This document shows, one piece after another, positions 26,140 through 39,912 of a stretch of 64,000 nt of DNA. The position numbers and the translations under genes were made by a program. The notes beneath the pieces were generated by a model that worked only from the letters and a program-made list of their open reading frames with translations, ran no database searches and had not been told where the DNA came from. The DNA lies in contig NZ_CP031055.1 in assembly GCF_003345295.1 (NCBI RefSeq), positions 1-64,000 of the forward strand, given 5' to 3'. This DNA comes from Vibrio splendidus (GTDB taxonomy: Bacteria > Pseudomonadota > Gammaproteobacteria > Enterobacterales > Vibrionaceae). Numbering within the stretch: the first letter of the stretch is position 1; each line of letters starts with the position of its first letter.

Positions 26140-26167
26140 TTGACTTTCAAAGTGGAAAGCGTATTAT
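26140..26167 (+). promoter_or_regulatory. rrn operon 3 promoter
   Basis: Same TTGACT-16-TATTAT promoter as operon 2 (26140-26145 and 26162-26167), with boxA at 26205-26216. The whole leader (26074-26466) repeats the operon 2 leader without visible change. Confidence 0.8.
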
Positions 26168-26466
26168 ACGCGTCCTGCTTACGTGCTAAGGCACTGAAAG
26201 CAAAGCTCTTTAACAATTTAAACCTATCAATCTGTGTGGGCACTCGTTGATGAATATCAAAACGTTATTACTTAGGTAGTAACAGTTACTTCGGTAACAA
26301 ACTTGATTTCAATGAACTGAGTGACCAATACAAAGTTAAGTTTACTTAATTTTGGCACAGTCAATTCATTACCATTCTGTTGGAATGGTAATAGCTTTAG
26401 AATTACATGTTCATGTTTACATGAATATTAGTTTTGAAGTCAGTATTCGTTGAGTCACAAAATCTT

Positions 26467-28021
<1,555 letters not shown>

Positions 28022-28088
28022 TACGAAGATAGTCACGATGAGTGTCCACACAGATTGATTAGGTTTAGAAAGTAAAAGAGACGATATT

Positions 28089-28165
28089 GGGTCTGTAGCT
28101 CAGCTGGTTAGAGCGCTCGCCTGATAAGCGGGAGGTCGGTGGTTCGAGTCCACTCAGACCCACCA
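28089..28165 (+). tRNA. tRNA-Ile (GAT) in the rrn 3 spacer
   Basis: A 77-base cloverleaf with encoded CCA: acceptor GGGTCTG/CAGACCC, anticodon loop CTGATAA with anticodon GAT. Confidence 0.97.
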
Positions 28166-28186
28166 ATATCGACTAGATACAAAGAT

Positions 28187-28262
28187 GGGGCTATAGCTCA
28201 GCTGGGAGAGCGCCTGCCTTGCACGCAGGAGGTCTGCGGTTCGATCCCGCATAGCTCCACCA
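28187..28262 (+). tRNA. tRNA-Ala (TGC) in the rrn 3 spacer
   Basis: A 76-base cloverleaf with encoded CCA: acceptor GGGGCTA/TAGCTCC, anticodon loop CTTGCAC with anticodon TGC. It is 21 bases after tRNA-Ile, the classical Ile-Ala spacer arrangement. boxA follows at 28318-28329. Confidence 0.97.
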
Positions 28263-28562
28263 TCTTTAAGTGTTTTTATCTGAAAATATTTAAAAATGGT
28301 TCATTAGTTTGAATCAAGCTCTTTAACAATTTGGAAAGCTGACTGATTGATTACTTACGAGTAATTCAATCAAATTTAAAAGTTCTCAATGTTTATCTTT
28401 CATTAGATAAACACAACAAACACATTCAAGTGTCTTGTATTCGAATCAAATTTATTTGATTCACAATTGAGTCCGGCAAACAGTTATCAGGAATTAACCC
28501 TTCTTGATGACAACCAAAAACCTTGGTTAGTTGCCATACGCTAAGACCCTTTCGGGTTGTAT

Positions 28563-31454
<2,892 letters not shown>

Positions 31455-31551
31455 TACAACACCCAAGGGGTTTTGTGGACTCAGATGTACCAGACCTTGA
31501 ATGCGTTTGAAGAGAAATAACTTTTAGATAAGCTTTCCGAATTTTAAAATT

Positions 31552-31671
31552 TGCTTGGCGACCATAGCATTGTGGACCCACCTGATTCCATGCCGAACTC
31601 AGAAGTGAAACACAATAGCGCCGATGGTAGTGTGGGGTTTCCCCATGTGAGAGTAGGACATCGCCAGGCTT
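31552..31671 (+). rRNA. 5S ribosomal RNA, operon 3
   Basis: Same as the other copies up to the final CAGGCTT; the downstream sequence then diverges and leads into tRNA-Asp. Confidence 0.96.
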
Positions 31672-31736
31672 TAAATTAAATCTTTAGGTTGACCGACCTG
31701 GAGATATGGACGCTCACTTAGTGAGTTGACCACTGC

Positions 31737-31813
31737 GGAGTGGTAGTTCAGTTGGTTAGAATACCGGCCTGTCACGCCGGGGGTCGCGGGTTCGAGTCCC
31801 GTCCACTCCGCCA
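31737..31813 (+). tRNA. tRNA-Asp (GTC), distal to rrn 3
   Basis: A 77-base cloverleaf with encoded CCA: acceptor GGAGTGG/CCACTCC, anticodon loop CTGTCAC with anticodon GTC. It lies 65 bases after 5S and is probably co-transcribed with the operon. Confidence 0.97.
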
Positions 31814-31822
31814 CTTATTCGA

Positions 31823-31848
31823 TAACCTCGCCTAGTGCGAGGTTTTTT
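31823..31848 (+). terminator. Terminator between tRNA-Asp and tRNA-Trp
   Basis: The stem AACCTCGC/GCGAGGTT with loop CTAGT is followed by TTTTTT. It sits upstream of tRNA-Trp, so tRNA-Trp must rely on readthrough, antitermination from the rrn boxA, or an unseen promoter. Confidence 0.8.
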
Positions 31849-31873
31849 CGAATCTGAAGTAATAAAAAGTTTT

Positions 31874-31950
<77 letters not shown>

Positions 31951-31956
31951 TATAGG

Positions 31957-31986
31957 AAGCCTCAGCAGAAATGCTGAGGCTTTTTT
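31957..31986 (+). terminator. Terminator after tRNA-Trp
   Basis: The stem AGCCTCAGC/GCTGAGGCT around AGAAAT is followed by TTTTTT. Confidence 0.9.
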
Positions 31987-32221
31987 GTATCTATTGCTTC
32001 TACGAAGCAATATTGGGAGCAGGAACGCCAGCCCGGTCTAATCTCCGGAGTGCCGGCTCAGTCCACCTCTGCCATATACAAAACCTCAGCAGAAATACTG
32101 GTTTTTTTTTACGTCTGTTGCTTCTACGAAAATGTTGGGAGAACTAGGCGAGCCCAGGTTCAGGTTCGCCAGCCCGGTCGACTCTCCGGAGTACCGGCTC
32201 AGTTCAGTCCTACCATATTTA

Positions 32222-32266
32222 AGGCTCTAGACTGCGCGTCCCGGCAGAAATGCTAGAGCCTTTTTT
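32222..32266 (+). terminator. Final terminator of the rrn 3-tRNA transcript
   Basis: The stem GGCTCTAG/CTAGAGCC around a 23-base loop containing GGCAGAAATG is followed by TTTTTT. It is the terminator of repeat unit C. Confidence 0.75.
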
Positions 32267-32275
32267 ATGCCTGTC

Positions 32276-32795
32276 ACCTTTAATGTAACGCTAGAAGTAT
32301 TAAGTGCTCCTCTAGCTCCCTCTATTTAATCGAATCGCTTAATACCTACTAAATACAACCTTGCTGTATTTAAAGGCTTAGTCGAACACTAGAGCTTTCT
32401 GTTCAACACTCATCTCGCTGCGTAGTTTCTGATAATGACTAAAGCTATGACTGCTAGACTTTGAGTATCATTATTTTCTCCGGAAGGAATGCTTATACAG
32501 CTGAAGTCTGTTCTAGTGGGTAGACTCGCTAGTGTTGTAGAAGAACGAGTTCTTTGCATGTTTCACTTCTAGCAAGATTTTTGTCTAAGATCGCTGTTTA
32601 TCATGTCGTCATGTATCATGATTCAACATCCTTTGTATTCATTTGGGCTCCGGCCAAATCTAGTGCCCAATCAACATTAAGGTTTCTGATTACTCTAGTA
32701 CTAGTGCATAAAATATCGAAGTAAGTTCTATTGTTCATGTATACCTTTCAGATAGATCTTCAGTGAGGAAATCGGCGAATCTGACTTTCATTAGA
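32276..32795. other. Gene-free stretch after the rRNA/tRNA array
   Basis: About 520 bases with no credible frame and no strong promoter or repeat on either strand. It may hold a small RNA, but nothing in it is recognisable to me. Confidence 0.5.
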
Positions 32796-32797
32796 TA

Positions 32798-32826
32798 TAA
32801 AAAAGGCCACCTAAATTAGGCAGCCT
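32798..32826 (-). terminator. Terminator of the antiporter gene
   Basis: Read on the minus strand: stem AGGC-TG-CCTAA / TTAGG-TG-GCCT with a symmetric internal loop, then TTTTTTAT. Confidence 0.8.
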
Positions 32827-32845
32827 AGTTTTATATTTTTCGGTG

Positions 32846-34126
32846 TTAATCCAATTCCTTCTCAGCTTGTTTCGCTTTCTCTATCATTGGAGTAATTGTT
32901 GAACCTTGGACTAAGATTGAGAACACAACAACAGCGTATGTCATGACGAGGATTATCTCTTTAACATCTATTGCCTTGTCTTCAATCACCCAGATACCTG
33001 AAGGGATTGAAAGTGCCATAGCTAGAGCTAGTCCACCACGCAAACCACCCCAAGTTAAGATCTTGATTGACCAAGGGTTGTAAGTTCTAAAGCGTTTGAA
33101 TCCGATATAAGACAAGAAAACACTTAGGTAGCGTGCGCTTAGTACTAGAGGTACTGCGAACGCCATTAAGATCCAGTCTTCTTGGTGGAATTTGAATAGC
33201 AACATCGACATACCGATCAATAAGAACAATACGCCATTTAAGAATTCATCTATCAATTCCCAGAAGTGGTCTAGGTGATCCTCACTCTCTTTCGAGAATC
33301 CAATAAAGCGCGTCCAGTTACCAATCATGATACCTGATACCACCATTGCTAACGGTCCTGATACATGTAGGACTTCAGCAAAGGCATAACCAGCTGTAGG
33401 AATACCTATGGTTAATAGCAACTCCATCGAGTGGTCATCGGTGTTGCTGATTAGGTAATGGAATATTAAACCTAGAACAAAGCCATAGACGATACCACCG
33501 ATAGCCTCTTGGACGAATAACATGGTCACGCTACCCACAGTCGGTGCTTCTGTACCGAACGCAATGGTAAATAGGGTAACGAAGATCACTAGGCCAAAAC
33601 CATCGTTGAATAGAGATTCTCCCTCGATTTGAGTAGAGATTCGTCTGGGAGCATCGAGCTTTTTCACTATTGCTAATACAGCAATTGGATCGGTTGGAGA
33701 TATTAGAGAGCCAAAAAGTAAGCAATAAATTAGGTCAAATTGAATACCGATAAACTGACAGAACCCATACAGTACAAAGCCAATAAAGAATGTCGAAAAC
33801 AGTGTAGCGCCAAGAGCGAGTACAGTTATTTCCCATTTCTGATCTTTTAGATTAGGTAATTTAATCCCTAAACCACCTGCAAAGAGTAAGAATCCCAGTA
33901 TTCCTTTCAGGAGGAAATCTTCAAAGTTGATACTGGCAACGGTTTCTGAGGCGATGTCAGCCAATTGGAACCAATTGTTTTGTCCCGCAATGATAATTAA
34001 TAGAGATAACATCATTGAGCCAGCTGTAATGGCGATGGTTGTCTGCATTTTACCAATTTTGGTATTCACGAAAGCAATAAGCATGGCAGCTGCGGACAAG
34101 AAGCATAAGGTGTAATAGACCGACAT
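32846..34126 (-). CDS. CPA1-family sodium/proton antiporter (NhaP type)
   Basis: A 426-residue inner-membrane protein with about 12 hydrophobic helices, of the cation:proton antiporter 1 family. The core signature LISPTDPIAVLAIVKKL contains the TDP motif, followed by IEGESLFNDGFGLVIF, the ExxxND site of CPA1 exchangers; GGLRGGLALAMAL is a late conserved helix. Its job is Na+ or K+ export in exchange for protons. The start is placed at 34126 (MSVYYTLCF...). An upstream in-frame start at 34375 would add 83 residues of unrelated sequence and run into metH. It is divergent from metH with a MetJ-type operator between them. The precise NhaP subtype is not determined. Confidence 0.9.
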   Translation of the reverse strand: MSVYYTLCFLSAAAMLIAFVNTKIGKMQTTIAITAGSMMLSLLIIIAGQNNWFQLADIASETVASINFEDFLLKGILGFLLFAGGLGIKLPNLKDQKWEITVLALGATLFSTFFIGFVLYGFCQFIGIQFDLIYCLLFGSLISPTDPIAVLAIVKKLDAPRRISTQIEGESLFNDGFGLVIFVTLFTIAFGTEAPTVGSVTMLFVQEAIGGIVYGFVLGLIFHYLISNTDDHSMELLLTIGIPTAGYAFAEVLHVSGPLAMVVSGIMIGNWTRFIGFSKESEDHLDHFWELIDEFLNGVLFLLIGMSMLLFKFHQEDWILMAFAVPLVLSARYLSVFLSYIGFKRFRTYNPWSIKILTWGGLRGGLALAMALSIPSGIWVIEDKAIDVKEIILVMTYAVVVFSILVQGSTITPMIEKAKQAEKELD

Positions 34127-34229
34127 TGGGATCCCAACATGTAACAAAGTATGAATATGAATTTTCGTTGTCTCATGCTCAAATAGCAAACATTTTTTTG
34201 TCATGACTTGGTAATCAATTTCATCTTTT

Positions 34230-34245
34230 AGACGTCTAGACTCCT
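34230..34245. promoter_or_regulatory. MetJ operator (tandem met boxes)
   Basis: A perfect met box AGACGTCT (34230-34237) is directly followed by AGACTCCT (34238-34245), which matches 6 of 8. MetJ binds adjacent 8-base boxes cooperatively with SAM as corepressor. The site lies 51 bases before the metH start codon, where it should repress metH when methionine is plentiful. Confidence 0.82.
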
Positions 34246-34295
34246 TTTTAATGTGTGGTAGGATGGAGAGATAATTAAAGGAATGAGGTTGTACC

Positions 34296-37200
34296 GTGGG
34301 AAGTAATGTAAGGCAAAAGATTGACGCTCTGTTGAAGCAACGAATTTTACTGATTGATGGTGGCATGGGTACCATGATTCAGGATTATAAATTGGAAGAG
34401 CAAGACTATCGTGGTGAGCGCTTTGCTGATTGGCATAGTGATTTAAAAGGTAACAACGACCTTTTGGTACTTACACAACCTAAGCTTATCAAAGATATCC
34501 ATATGGAATATTTGGAAGCCGGTGCTGATATCCTCGAGACCAATACCTTTAACTCTACAACCATCGCTATGGCCGACTACGATATGGAAAGCCTTAGCGA
34601 AGAAATTAACTTTACAGCTGCAAAATTAGCTCGTGAAGCGGCAGATGAATGGACGGCAAAGACCCCAGAAAAACCTCGTTTCGTAGCGGGTGTGTTAGGT
34701 CCAACTAACCGAACTTGTTCTATCTCTCCAGACGTTAATGATCCGGGCTATCGTAATGTTAGCTTTGATGAGCTTGTTGAAGCTTACTCCGAATCGACAC
34801 GAGCACTTATCAAAGGCGGCTCGGATCTTATTCTTATCGAGACTATCTTCGACACGTTAAATGCAAAAGCATGTTCTTTTGCGGTTGAATCTGTTTTTGA
34901 AGAGGTAGGCATCACGCTTCCTGTGATGATCTCCGGTACCATTACTGACGCATCAGGTCGTACGCTTTCAGGGCAAACAACAGAAGCTTTCTACAACGCC
35001 CTTCGTCATGTTAAACCTATCTCATTTGGATTGAACTGTGCATTAGGCCCTGACGAACTGCGAGAGTACGTTGGTGAGATGTCTCGTATCTCAGAATGTA
35101 ACGTTTCCGCTCACCCTAACGCGGGTTTACCTAATGCATTTGGTGAGTATGACCTTTCTCCTGAAGATATGGCTGAACACGTTAAGGAATGGGCCGAGAG
35201 TGGCTTCTTGAATCTAATTGGTGGTTGTTGTGGTACAACGCCAGAACATATACGTCACATGGCTGAGGCCGTTGAAGGCGTAACTCCACGTCAATTACCT
35301 GATTTGCCTGTGTCTTGCCGTTTATCTGGCTTAGAACCATTAACGATTGCCAAAGAGTCTCTATTTGTAAACGTCGGTGAGCGTACTAACGTTACCGGCT
35401 CTGCTCGATTTAAGCGATTGATAAAAGAAGAGCTTTACGACGAAGCCTTGAGTGTTGCTCGAGAGCAAGTTGAGAATGGCGCTCAGATCATCGATATCAA
35501 CATGGATGAAGGGATGCTAGACGCTGAGGCGTGTATGGTTAAATTCCTTAATCTATGTGCGTCTGAGCCAGAGATCTCGAAAGTACCAGTTATGGTCGAT
35601 TCTTCAAAATGGGAAGTTATCGAAGCGGGCCTGAAATGTATTCAGGGTAAAGGCATCGTTAACTCTATCTCATTGAAGGAAGGGAAAGAAAAGTTTGTCG
35701 AGCAAGCTAAACTGGTTCGTCGTTATGGCGCAGCAGTCATTGTGATGGCGTTCGATGAATTAGGGCAGGCTGATACCCGAGAGCGTAAAGTCGAGATTTG
35801 TACCAATGCCTACAATATTCTTGTTGATGAAGTCGGTTTCCCGCCAGAAGATATTATTTTTGACCCAAACATTTTCGCAGTGGCTACTGGTATTGATGAG
35901 CATAACAACTATGCGGTCGACTTCATTGAAGCAGTAGGGGATATCAAACGCGATCTTCCGCATGCGATGATCTCGGGTGGTGTGTCGAATGTTTCATTCT
36001 CTTTCCGCGGTAATAACTACGTTCGTGAGGCTATTCACGCGGTCTTCCTATATCACTGTTTTAAAAACGGTATGGATATGGGCATTGTAAATGCGGGGCA
36101 ATTAGAGATTTACGATAATGTGCCTGAGGATTTACGTGAAGCCGTTGAAGATGTGGTTCTAAACCGTCGAGACGATTCAACAGAACGCTTGCTCGATATT
36201 GCGACTGAGTATCTAGAGCGTGCAGTGGGAAAAGTTGAAGATAAATCGGCTTTAGAGTGGCGTACTTGGCCAGTAGAAAAGCGCTTAGAACACTCTTTAG
36301 TGAAAGGTATTACCGACTTTATTGTTGAAGATACCGAAGAAGCTCGTGTTAATGCTTCTCGCCCTATCGAGGTAATTGAAGGTCCATTAATGGATGGCAT
36401 GAACGTAGTTGGTGACCTCTTCGGTGAAGGCAAGATGTTCCTTCCTCAAGTGGTGAAATCTGCCCGTGTTATGAAGCAAGCGGTAGCCCATCTAGAACCA
36501 TTTATTAATGCAACCAAAGACGTTGGTGCGACTAACGGAAAAATCTTACTGGCGACCGTAAAAGGCGATGTTCACGATATTGGTAAAAACATTGTGGGCG
36601 TTGTCTTGCAGTGTAATAACTATGAAATTATCGATCTGGGCGTGATGGTTTCATGTGAAAAAATCCTTAAGGTCGCTAAAGAAGAGAATGTCGATATCAT
36701 TGGTCTTTCGGGTTTGATCACTCCTTCATTGGATGAGATGGTTCATGTGGCTAAAGAGATGGAGAGACAAGGCTTTAAACTGCCTCTTCTGATTGGCGGA
36801 GCAACCACATCTAAAGCGCATACAGCCGTTAAGATTGAACAGAACTACTCTGAACCTGTGGTCTACGTAAACAATGCCTCACGTGCTGTTGGTGTGTGTA
36901 CTTCTCTACTCTCTAACGAACTGAAGCCTGCATTTGTTGAGAAGTTGGATATTGATTACGATCGCGTTCGCGATCAACACAACCGCAAAAAGCCGCGCAC
37001 TAAGCCAGTCTCGCTAGAGAGAGCGCGTGCCAATAAAGTTGCTATCGATTGGAATGCGTATACTCCCCCTGCACCCGCTAAACCGGGAGTACACATCTTC
37101 AAGGACTTTGATGTGGCTACTTTACGTCAGTACATCGACTGGACTCCGTTCTTTATGACGTGGTCTTTGGTTGGTAAGTACCCGGCAATTTTTGATCATG

Positions 37201-37973
37201 AAGAAGTAGGCGAAGAGGCGAAGCGCTTATTTAAAGACGCCAATGATTTATTAGATCGAGTAGAAAGAGAGAAATTGCTTGAAGCTCGTGGTATGTGCGC
37301 TATGTTCCCAGCGAACAGTGTTGGTGATGATATTGAAGTGTATACCGATGAATCTCGTACCGAGGTACTAAAGGTTCTGCACAACCTTCGTCAGCAAACC
37401 GAAAAGCCAAAAGGATTTAACTACTGTTTGTCAGATTACATTGCGCCAAAAGACAGCGGTAAAGCGGATTGGATTGGTGGTTTTGCAGTAACGGGTGGTA
37501 TTGGTGAGCGAGAGCTGGCTGATGAATACAAAGCGAAAGGCGACGACTATAACGCGATTATGATTCAGGCGGTTGCAGACCGATTGGCTGAAGCGTTCGC
37601 TGAATACTTGCATAAAGAAGTGAGAAAGGACATTTGGGGCTACTCACCTGATGAGAATTTGTCTAACGACGATTTGATTCGAGAGAAGTACCAAGGTATT
37701 CGTCCAGCTCCGGGTTACCCTGCTTGCCCAGAGCATACAGAGAAAGGCACGTTGTGGGAGTTGATGGACGTTGAAAAAGCAATCGACATGTCGCTAACTA
37801 CGAGTTACGCAATGTGGCCAGGTGCTTCTGTGTCTGGTATGTACTTCTCGCATCCTGATTCACGATACTTTGCGATTGCTCAGATTCAACAGGATCAAGT
37901 GGATAGCTATGCTGATCGTAAAGGTTGGGATATGTTGGAAGCTGAGAAGTGGTTAGGTCCAAACATTAACTAG
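34296..37973 (+). CDS. metH: Cobalamin-dependent methionine synthase
   Basis: A 1225-residue four-module cytoplasmic enzyme that methylates homocysteine using methyltetrahydrofolate and B12. Order: homocysteine/zinc module with GLNCALGP and the zinc cysteines in GGCCGTTPEHI; pterin-binding module starting NVGERTNVTGS; B12 module with the cofactor-ligating DVHDIGKNIVG and ISGLITPSLDEM; reactivation module near the C terminus, with RPAPGYPACPEH binding SAM. All modules are intact and the length is normal. The start is a GTG at 34296 with GAGG 7 bases before it. A MetJ operator lies upstream and a terminator downstream, so it is a single-gene unit. Confidence 0.97.
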   Translation: MGSNVRQKIDALLKQRILLIDGGMGTMIQDYKLEEQDYRGERFADWHSDLKGNNDLLVLTQPKLIKDIHMEYLEAGADILETNTFNSTTIAMADYDMESLSEEINFTAAKLAREAADEWTAKTPEKPRFVAGVLGPTNRTCSISPDVNDPGYRNVSFDELVEAYSESTRALIKGGSDLILIETIFDTLNAKACSFAVESVFEEVGITLPVMISGTITDASGRTLSGQTTEAFYNALRHVKPISFGLNCALGPDELREYVGEMSRISECNVSAHPNAGLPNAFGEYDLSPEDMAEHVKEWAESGFLNLIGGCCGTTPEHIRHMAEAVEGVTPRQLPDLPVSCRLSGLEPLTIAKESLFVNVGERTNVTGSARFKRLIKEELYDEALSVAREQVENGAQIIDINMDEGMLDAEACMVKFLNLCASEPEISKVPVMVDSSKWEVIEAGLKCIQGKGIVNSISLKEGKEKFVEQAKLVRRYGAAVIVMAFDELGQADTRERKVEICTNAYNILVDEVGFPPEDIIFDPNIFAVATGIDEHNNYAVDFIEAVGDIKRDLPHAMISGGVSNVSFSFRGNNYVREAIHAVFLYHCFKNGMDMGIVNAGQLEIYDNVPEDLREAVEDVVLNRRDDSTERLLDIATEYLERAVGKVEDKSALEWRTWPVEKRLEHSLVKGITDFIVEDTEEARVNASRPIEVIEGPLMDGMNVVGDLFGEGKMFLPQVVKSARVMKQAVAHLEPFINATKDVGATNGKILLATVKGDVHDIGKNIVGVVLQCNNYEIIDLGVMVSCEKILKVAKEENVDIIGLSGLITPSLDEMVHVAKEMERQGFKLPLLIGGATTSKAHTAVKIEQNYSEPVVYVNNASRAVGVCTSLLSNELKPAFVEKLDIDYDRVRDQHNRKKPRTKPVSLERARANKVAIDWNAYTPPAPAKPGVHIFKDFDVATLRQYIDWTPFFMTWSLVGKYPAIFDHEEVGEEAKRLFKDANDLLDRVEREKLLEARGMCAMFPANSVGDDIEVYTDESRTEVLKVLHNLRQQTEKPKGFNYCLSDYIAPKDSGKADWIGGFAVTGGIGERELADEYKAKGDDYNAIMIQAVADRLAEAFAEYLHKEVRKDIWGYSPDENLSNDDLIREKYQGIRPAPGYPACPEHTEKGTLWELMDVEKAIDMSLTTSYAMWPGASVSGMYFSHPDSRYFAIAQIQQDQVDSYADRKGWDMLEAEKWLGPNIN

Positions 37974-38007
37974 TTTGAATCTATGACGGGCTTTGATTCG
38001 TAAAAAT

Positions 38008-38036
38008 AAAAGGGTTGCTTAAGAGCAACCCTTTTT
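38008..38036 (+). terminator. metH terminator
   Basis: The stem AAGGGTTGCT/AGCAACCCTT is followed by a T-run; the A-run on the left may let it serve the convergent lysC too. Confidence 0.9.
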
Positions 38037-38081
38037 GTATCTGTCGTTTGGTGATTTTAAACTAATCGAGCAACCGTCGTT

Positions 38082-39449
38082 TTATTCAAACAGCTCTTGA
38101 TGCAGCTTTTGAATCGCTAACTTGGAGACAGATTCATCAAGCAAGAAGCACAGGTTGTGTGGGCTCGCTCCGTAACAAATCATACGTAGGTTGAAGTCTT
38201 CAAGCGTGCCGAATACTTGCTTTGCATAGCCTTTGCTTTCACTCATGTTGTTGCCAATAAGAGCAACAAGGCATAGGTCGTGTTCAATATCCACAGAACA
38301 CAGCTCTTCAAGCTCAATTCGAGCGGCTTCTGGTAACTGAGGAGCACCACCCGATGTATCTGTTTGATCGAGAGTGAGTGAGACACTGATCTCTGAGGTA
38401 GTGATAAGATCGACAGAGATCTTATGCTTAGCAAGGATCTCGAACACTTTTGCGAGGAAGCCATAAGCATGGAACATATTGGCGCTGCGTAGCGTAACCA
38501 TGGTTTGGTTGCAGCGTAGGGCAAGCGCTCTGAACAGAGGGGAGCTTTCAACTTGTTGACGAATCCATGTGCCACCGAGCTCTGGTGCTTTTGATGAGCC
38601 GACAAATACCGGGATTTGATGGCGTAGTGCCGGAACTAGAGTTGATGGGTGTAATATCTTCGCACCAAAGTTTGCCATTTCCGATGCTTCACTGAAGCTG
38701 ATCTCTGGGATAGGAGAAGCTTTAGGTGCAATACGAGGATCAGTGGTGTAGATACCCGGAACATCCGTCCAGATTTCTAAACCAATCGCTTGTACCGACT
38801 CGGCAATCAGTGCTGCTGAGTAATCACTGCCACCGCGGCCTAAAGTCGTGGTGTTGCCTTCACTATCAGCACCGATAAAACCTTGGGTCACGACAACTTG
38901 TTGTTGGCATAGTGGAATCAACTTCTCTTGTGCTAAGGCTGCAATATCTTTTAACTGTGGTTCTGCTTTGCCGAAGTCACCATTGGTGCGCATCACTTCT
39001 CTGATATCAAAACGGACAGCGGGTGTGCCACGCTCGCGAATGATTTGAGCGAGGATATGTGTCGACATCAGTTCGCCACATGCCACTAGGTGATCGGTGA
39101 GTTTGGTACTGGCTTGGAATGATGCCGCTTCTGCAGCGCTCGCAATGTCATCGAGAATACAGTGCACATCTTTTTCAATGCTAATTGGGTCAGCTAGTTG
39201 ATCAAGAATCGCGTTATGAATGTCAGTCAATTGCGTCAATAATTCCTGACGACGAGTTTTGTCTTGCACACCATTGGCGAGCTCAACAAGCAAGTTGGTG
39301 ACGCCTGAGCAGGCACTGCTTACCACCAGTTTCGTATTTGAGTTGTTTTCAATAATGGCAGCACAACGGCTCATTGCTTCAAAGTTGGCAACACTTGTTC
39401 CGCCAAACTTAGCGACATTAAAAGAACCAGCTACATTAGATGCACTCAC
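38082..39449 (-). CDS. lysC: Lysine-sensitive aspartate kinase III
   Basis: A 455-residue monofunctional aspartokinase, the first step from aspartate to lysine, threonine and methionine. The N-terminal kinase domain has VAKFGGTSVANFEAM, and the catalytic domain has TTLGRGGSDYSAALIAE. Two C-terminal ACT domains (from about residue 310) are the usual lysine-binding regulatory part. There is no homoserine dehydrogenase fusion. The start is GTG at 39449 with GGGAG 7 bases upstream. A lysine riboswitch in its 5' leader settles the identity as the lysine-controlled isozyme. Confidence 0.95.
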   Translation of the reverse strand: MSASNVAGSFNVAKFGGTSVANFEAMSRCAAIIENNSNTKLVVSSACSGVTNLLVELANGVQDKTRRQELLTQLTDIHNAILDQLADPISIEKDVHCILDDIASAAEAASFQASTKLTDHLVACGELMSTHILAQIIRERGTPAVRFDIREVMRTNGDFGKAEPQLKDIAALAQEKLIPLCQQQVVVTQGFIGADSEGNTTTLGRGGSDYSAALIAESVQAIGLEIWTDVPGIYTTDPRIAPKASPIPEISFSEASEMANFGAKILHPSTLVPALRHQIPVFVGSSKAPELGGTWIRQQVESSPLFRALALRCNQTMVTLRSANMFHAYGFLAKVFEILAKHKISVDLITTSEISVSLTLDQTDTSGGAPQLPEAARIELEELCSVDIEHDLCLVALIGNNMSESKGYAKQVFGTLEDFNLRMICYGASPHNLCFLLDESVSKLAIQKLHQELFE

Positions 39450-39583
39450 GATATATCTCCCACGACTTCCTAAAATAAAATTACGGTTGGGTAATCCAAC
39501 GTCCGATGTTTTTCGAAGAGAGTATTTAGAGCAAAAAGAGAGGAATTATTAGAATAGTAACCTCAGAAGCTCTTCACCATATA

Positions 39584-39746
39584 GAAATGGCGACAGTTGC
39601 CGGGATTCAGCCCGCTCAACCGATAATAAAGGTCCTGCATCCTTTTATTATCTCGGCACTGCTCCCCCTTGATGCTTTGTATTGGAAATGCGGTTCCACA
39701 AAACATCTGCCTGGGCAGTGCTCCTCTTCTGCTAGATAGCCATTTC
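39584..39746 (-). promoter_or_regulatory. Lysine riboswitch (L box) in the lysC leader
   Basis: On the minus strand the leader reads ..AGAAGAGGAGCACTGCCC.., AAGGGGGAGCAGTGCCGAG.., and GAGCGGGCTGAATCCCGGC.., which line up with the conserved core of the E. coli lysC lysine aptamer. The ends close with an 8-bp P1 stem, GAAATGGC (39746-39739) with GCCATTTC (39591-39584), giving a 163-base aptamer, the usual size. About 134 bases separate it from the lysC start. I see no clear terminator with a T-run there, so control may act on translation or RNA decay. Confidence 0.92.
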
Positions 39747-39912
39747 ATTGAACGTGTTTGCGGTAACAATGTCAATCCGTAACTGGAGATATTTAAAAAA
39801 TAATTTTAACAATTATGTGACACTGGTGTGACCTCAATACTTTTAGCTAATTGATGACGGTATCGATTTGCTTTAGGGTGGATTGTTCACAACATTAACG
39901 TAAGGGATGTAC

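Noticed and set aside
34127..34375. N-terminal extension of the antiporter gene
   Set aside because: The extra 83 residues are not membrane-like, and the longer start overlaps metH and its operator; MSVYYTLCF at 34126 is the natural start.
39563..39775. 70-codon frame on the minus strand upstream of lysC
   Set aside because: It covers the lysine riboswitch aptamer, whose conserved RNA core explains the sequence.
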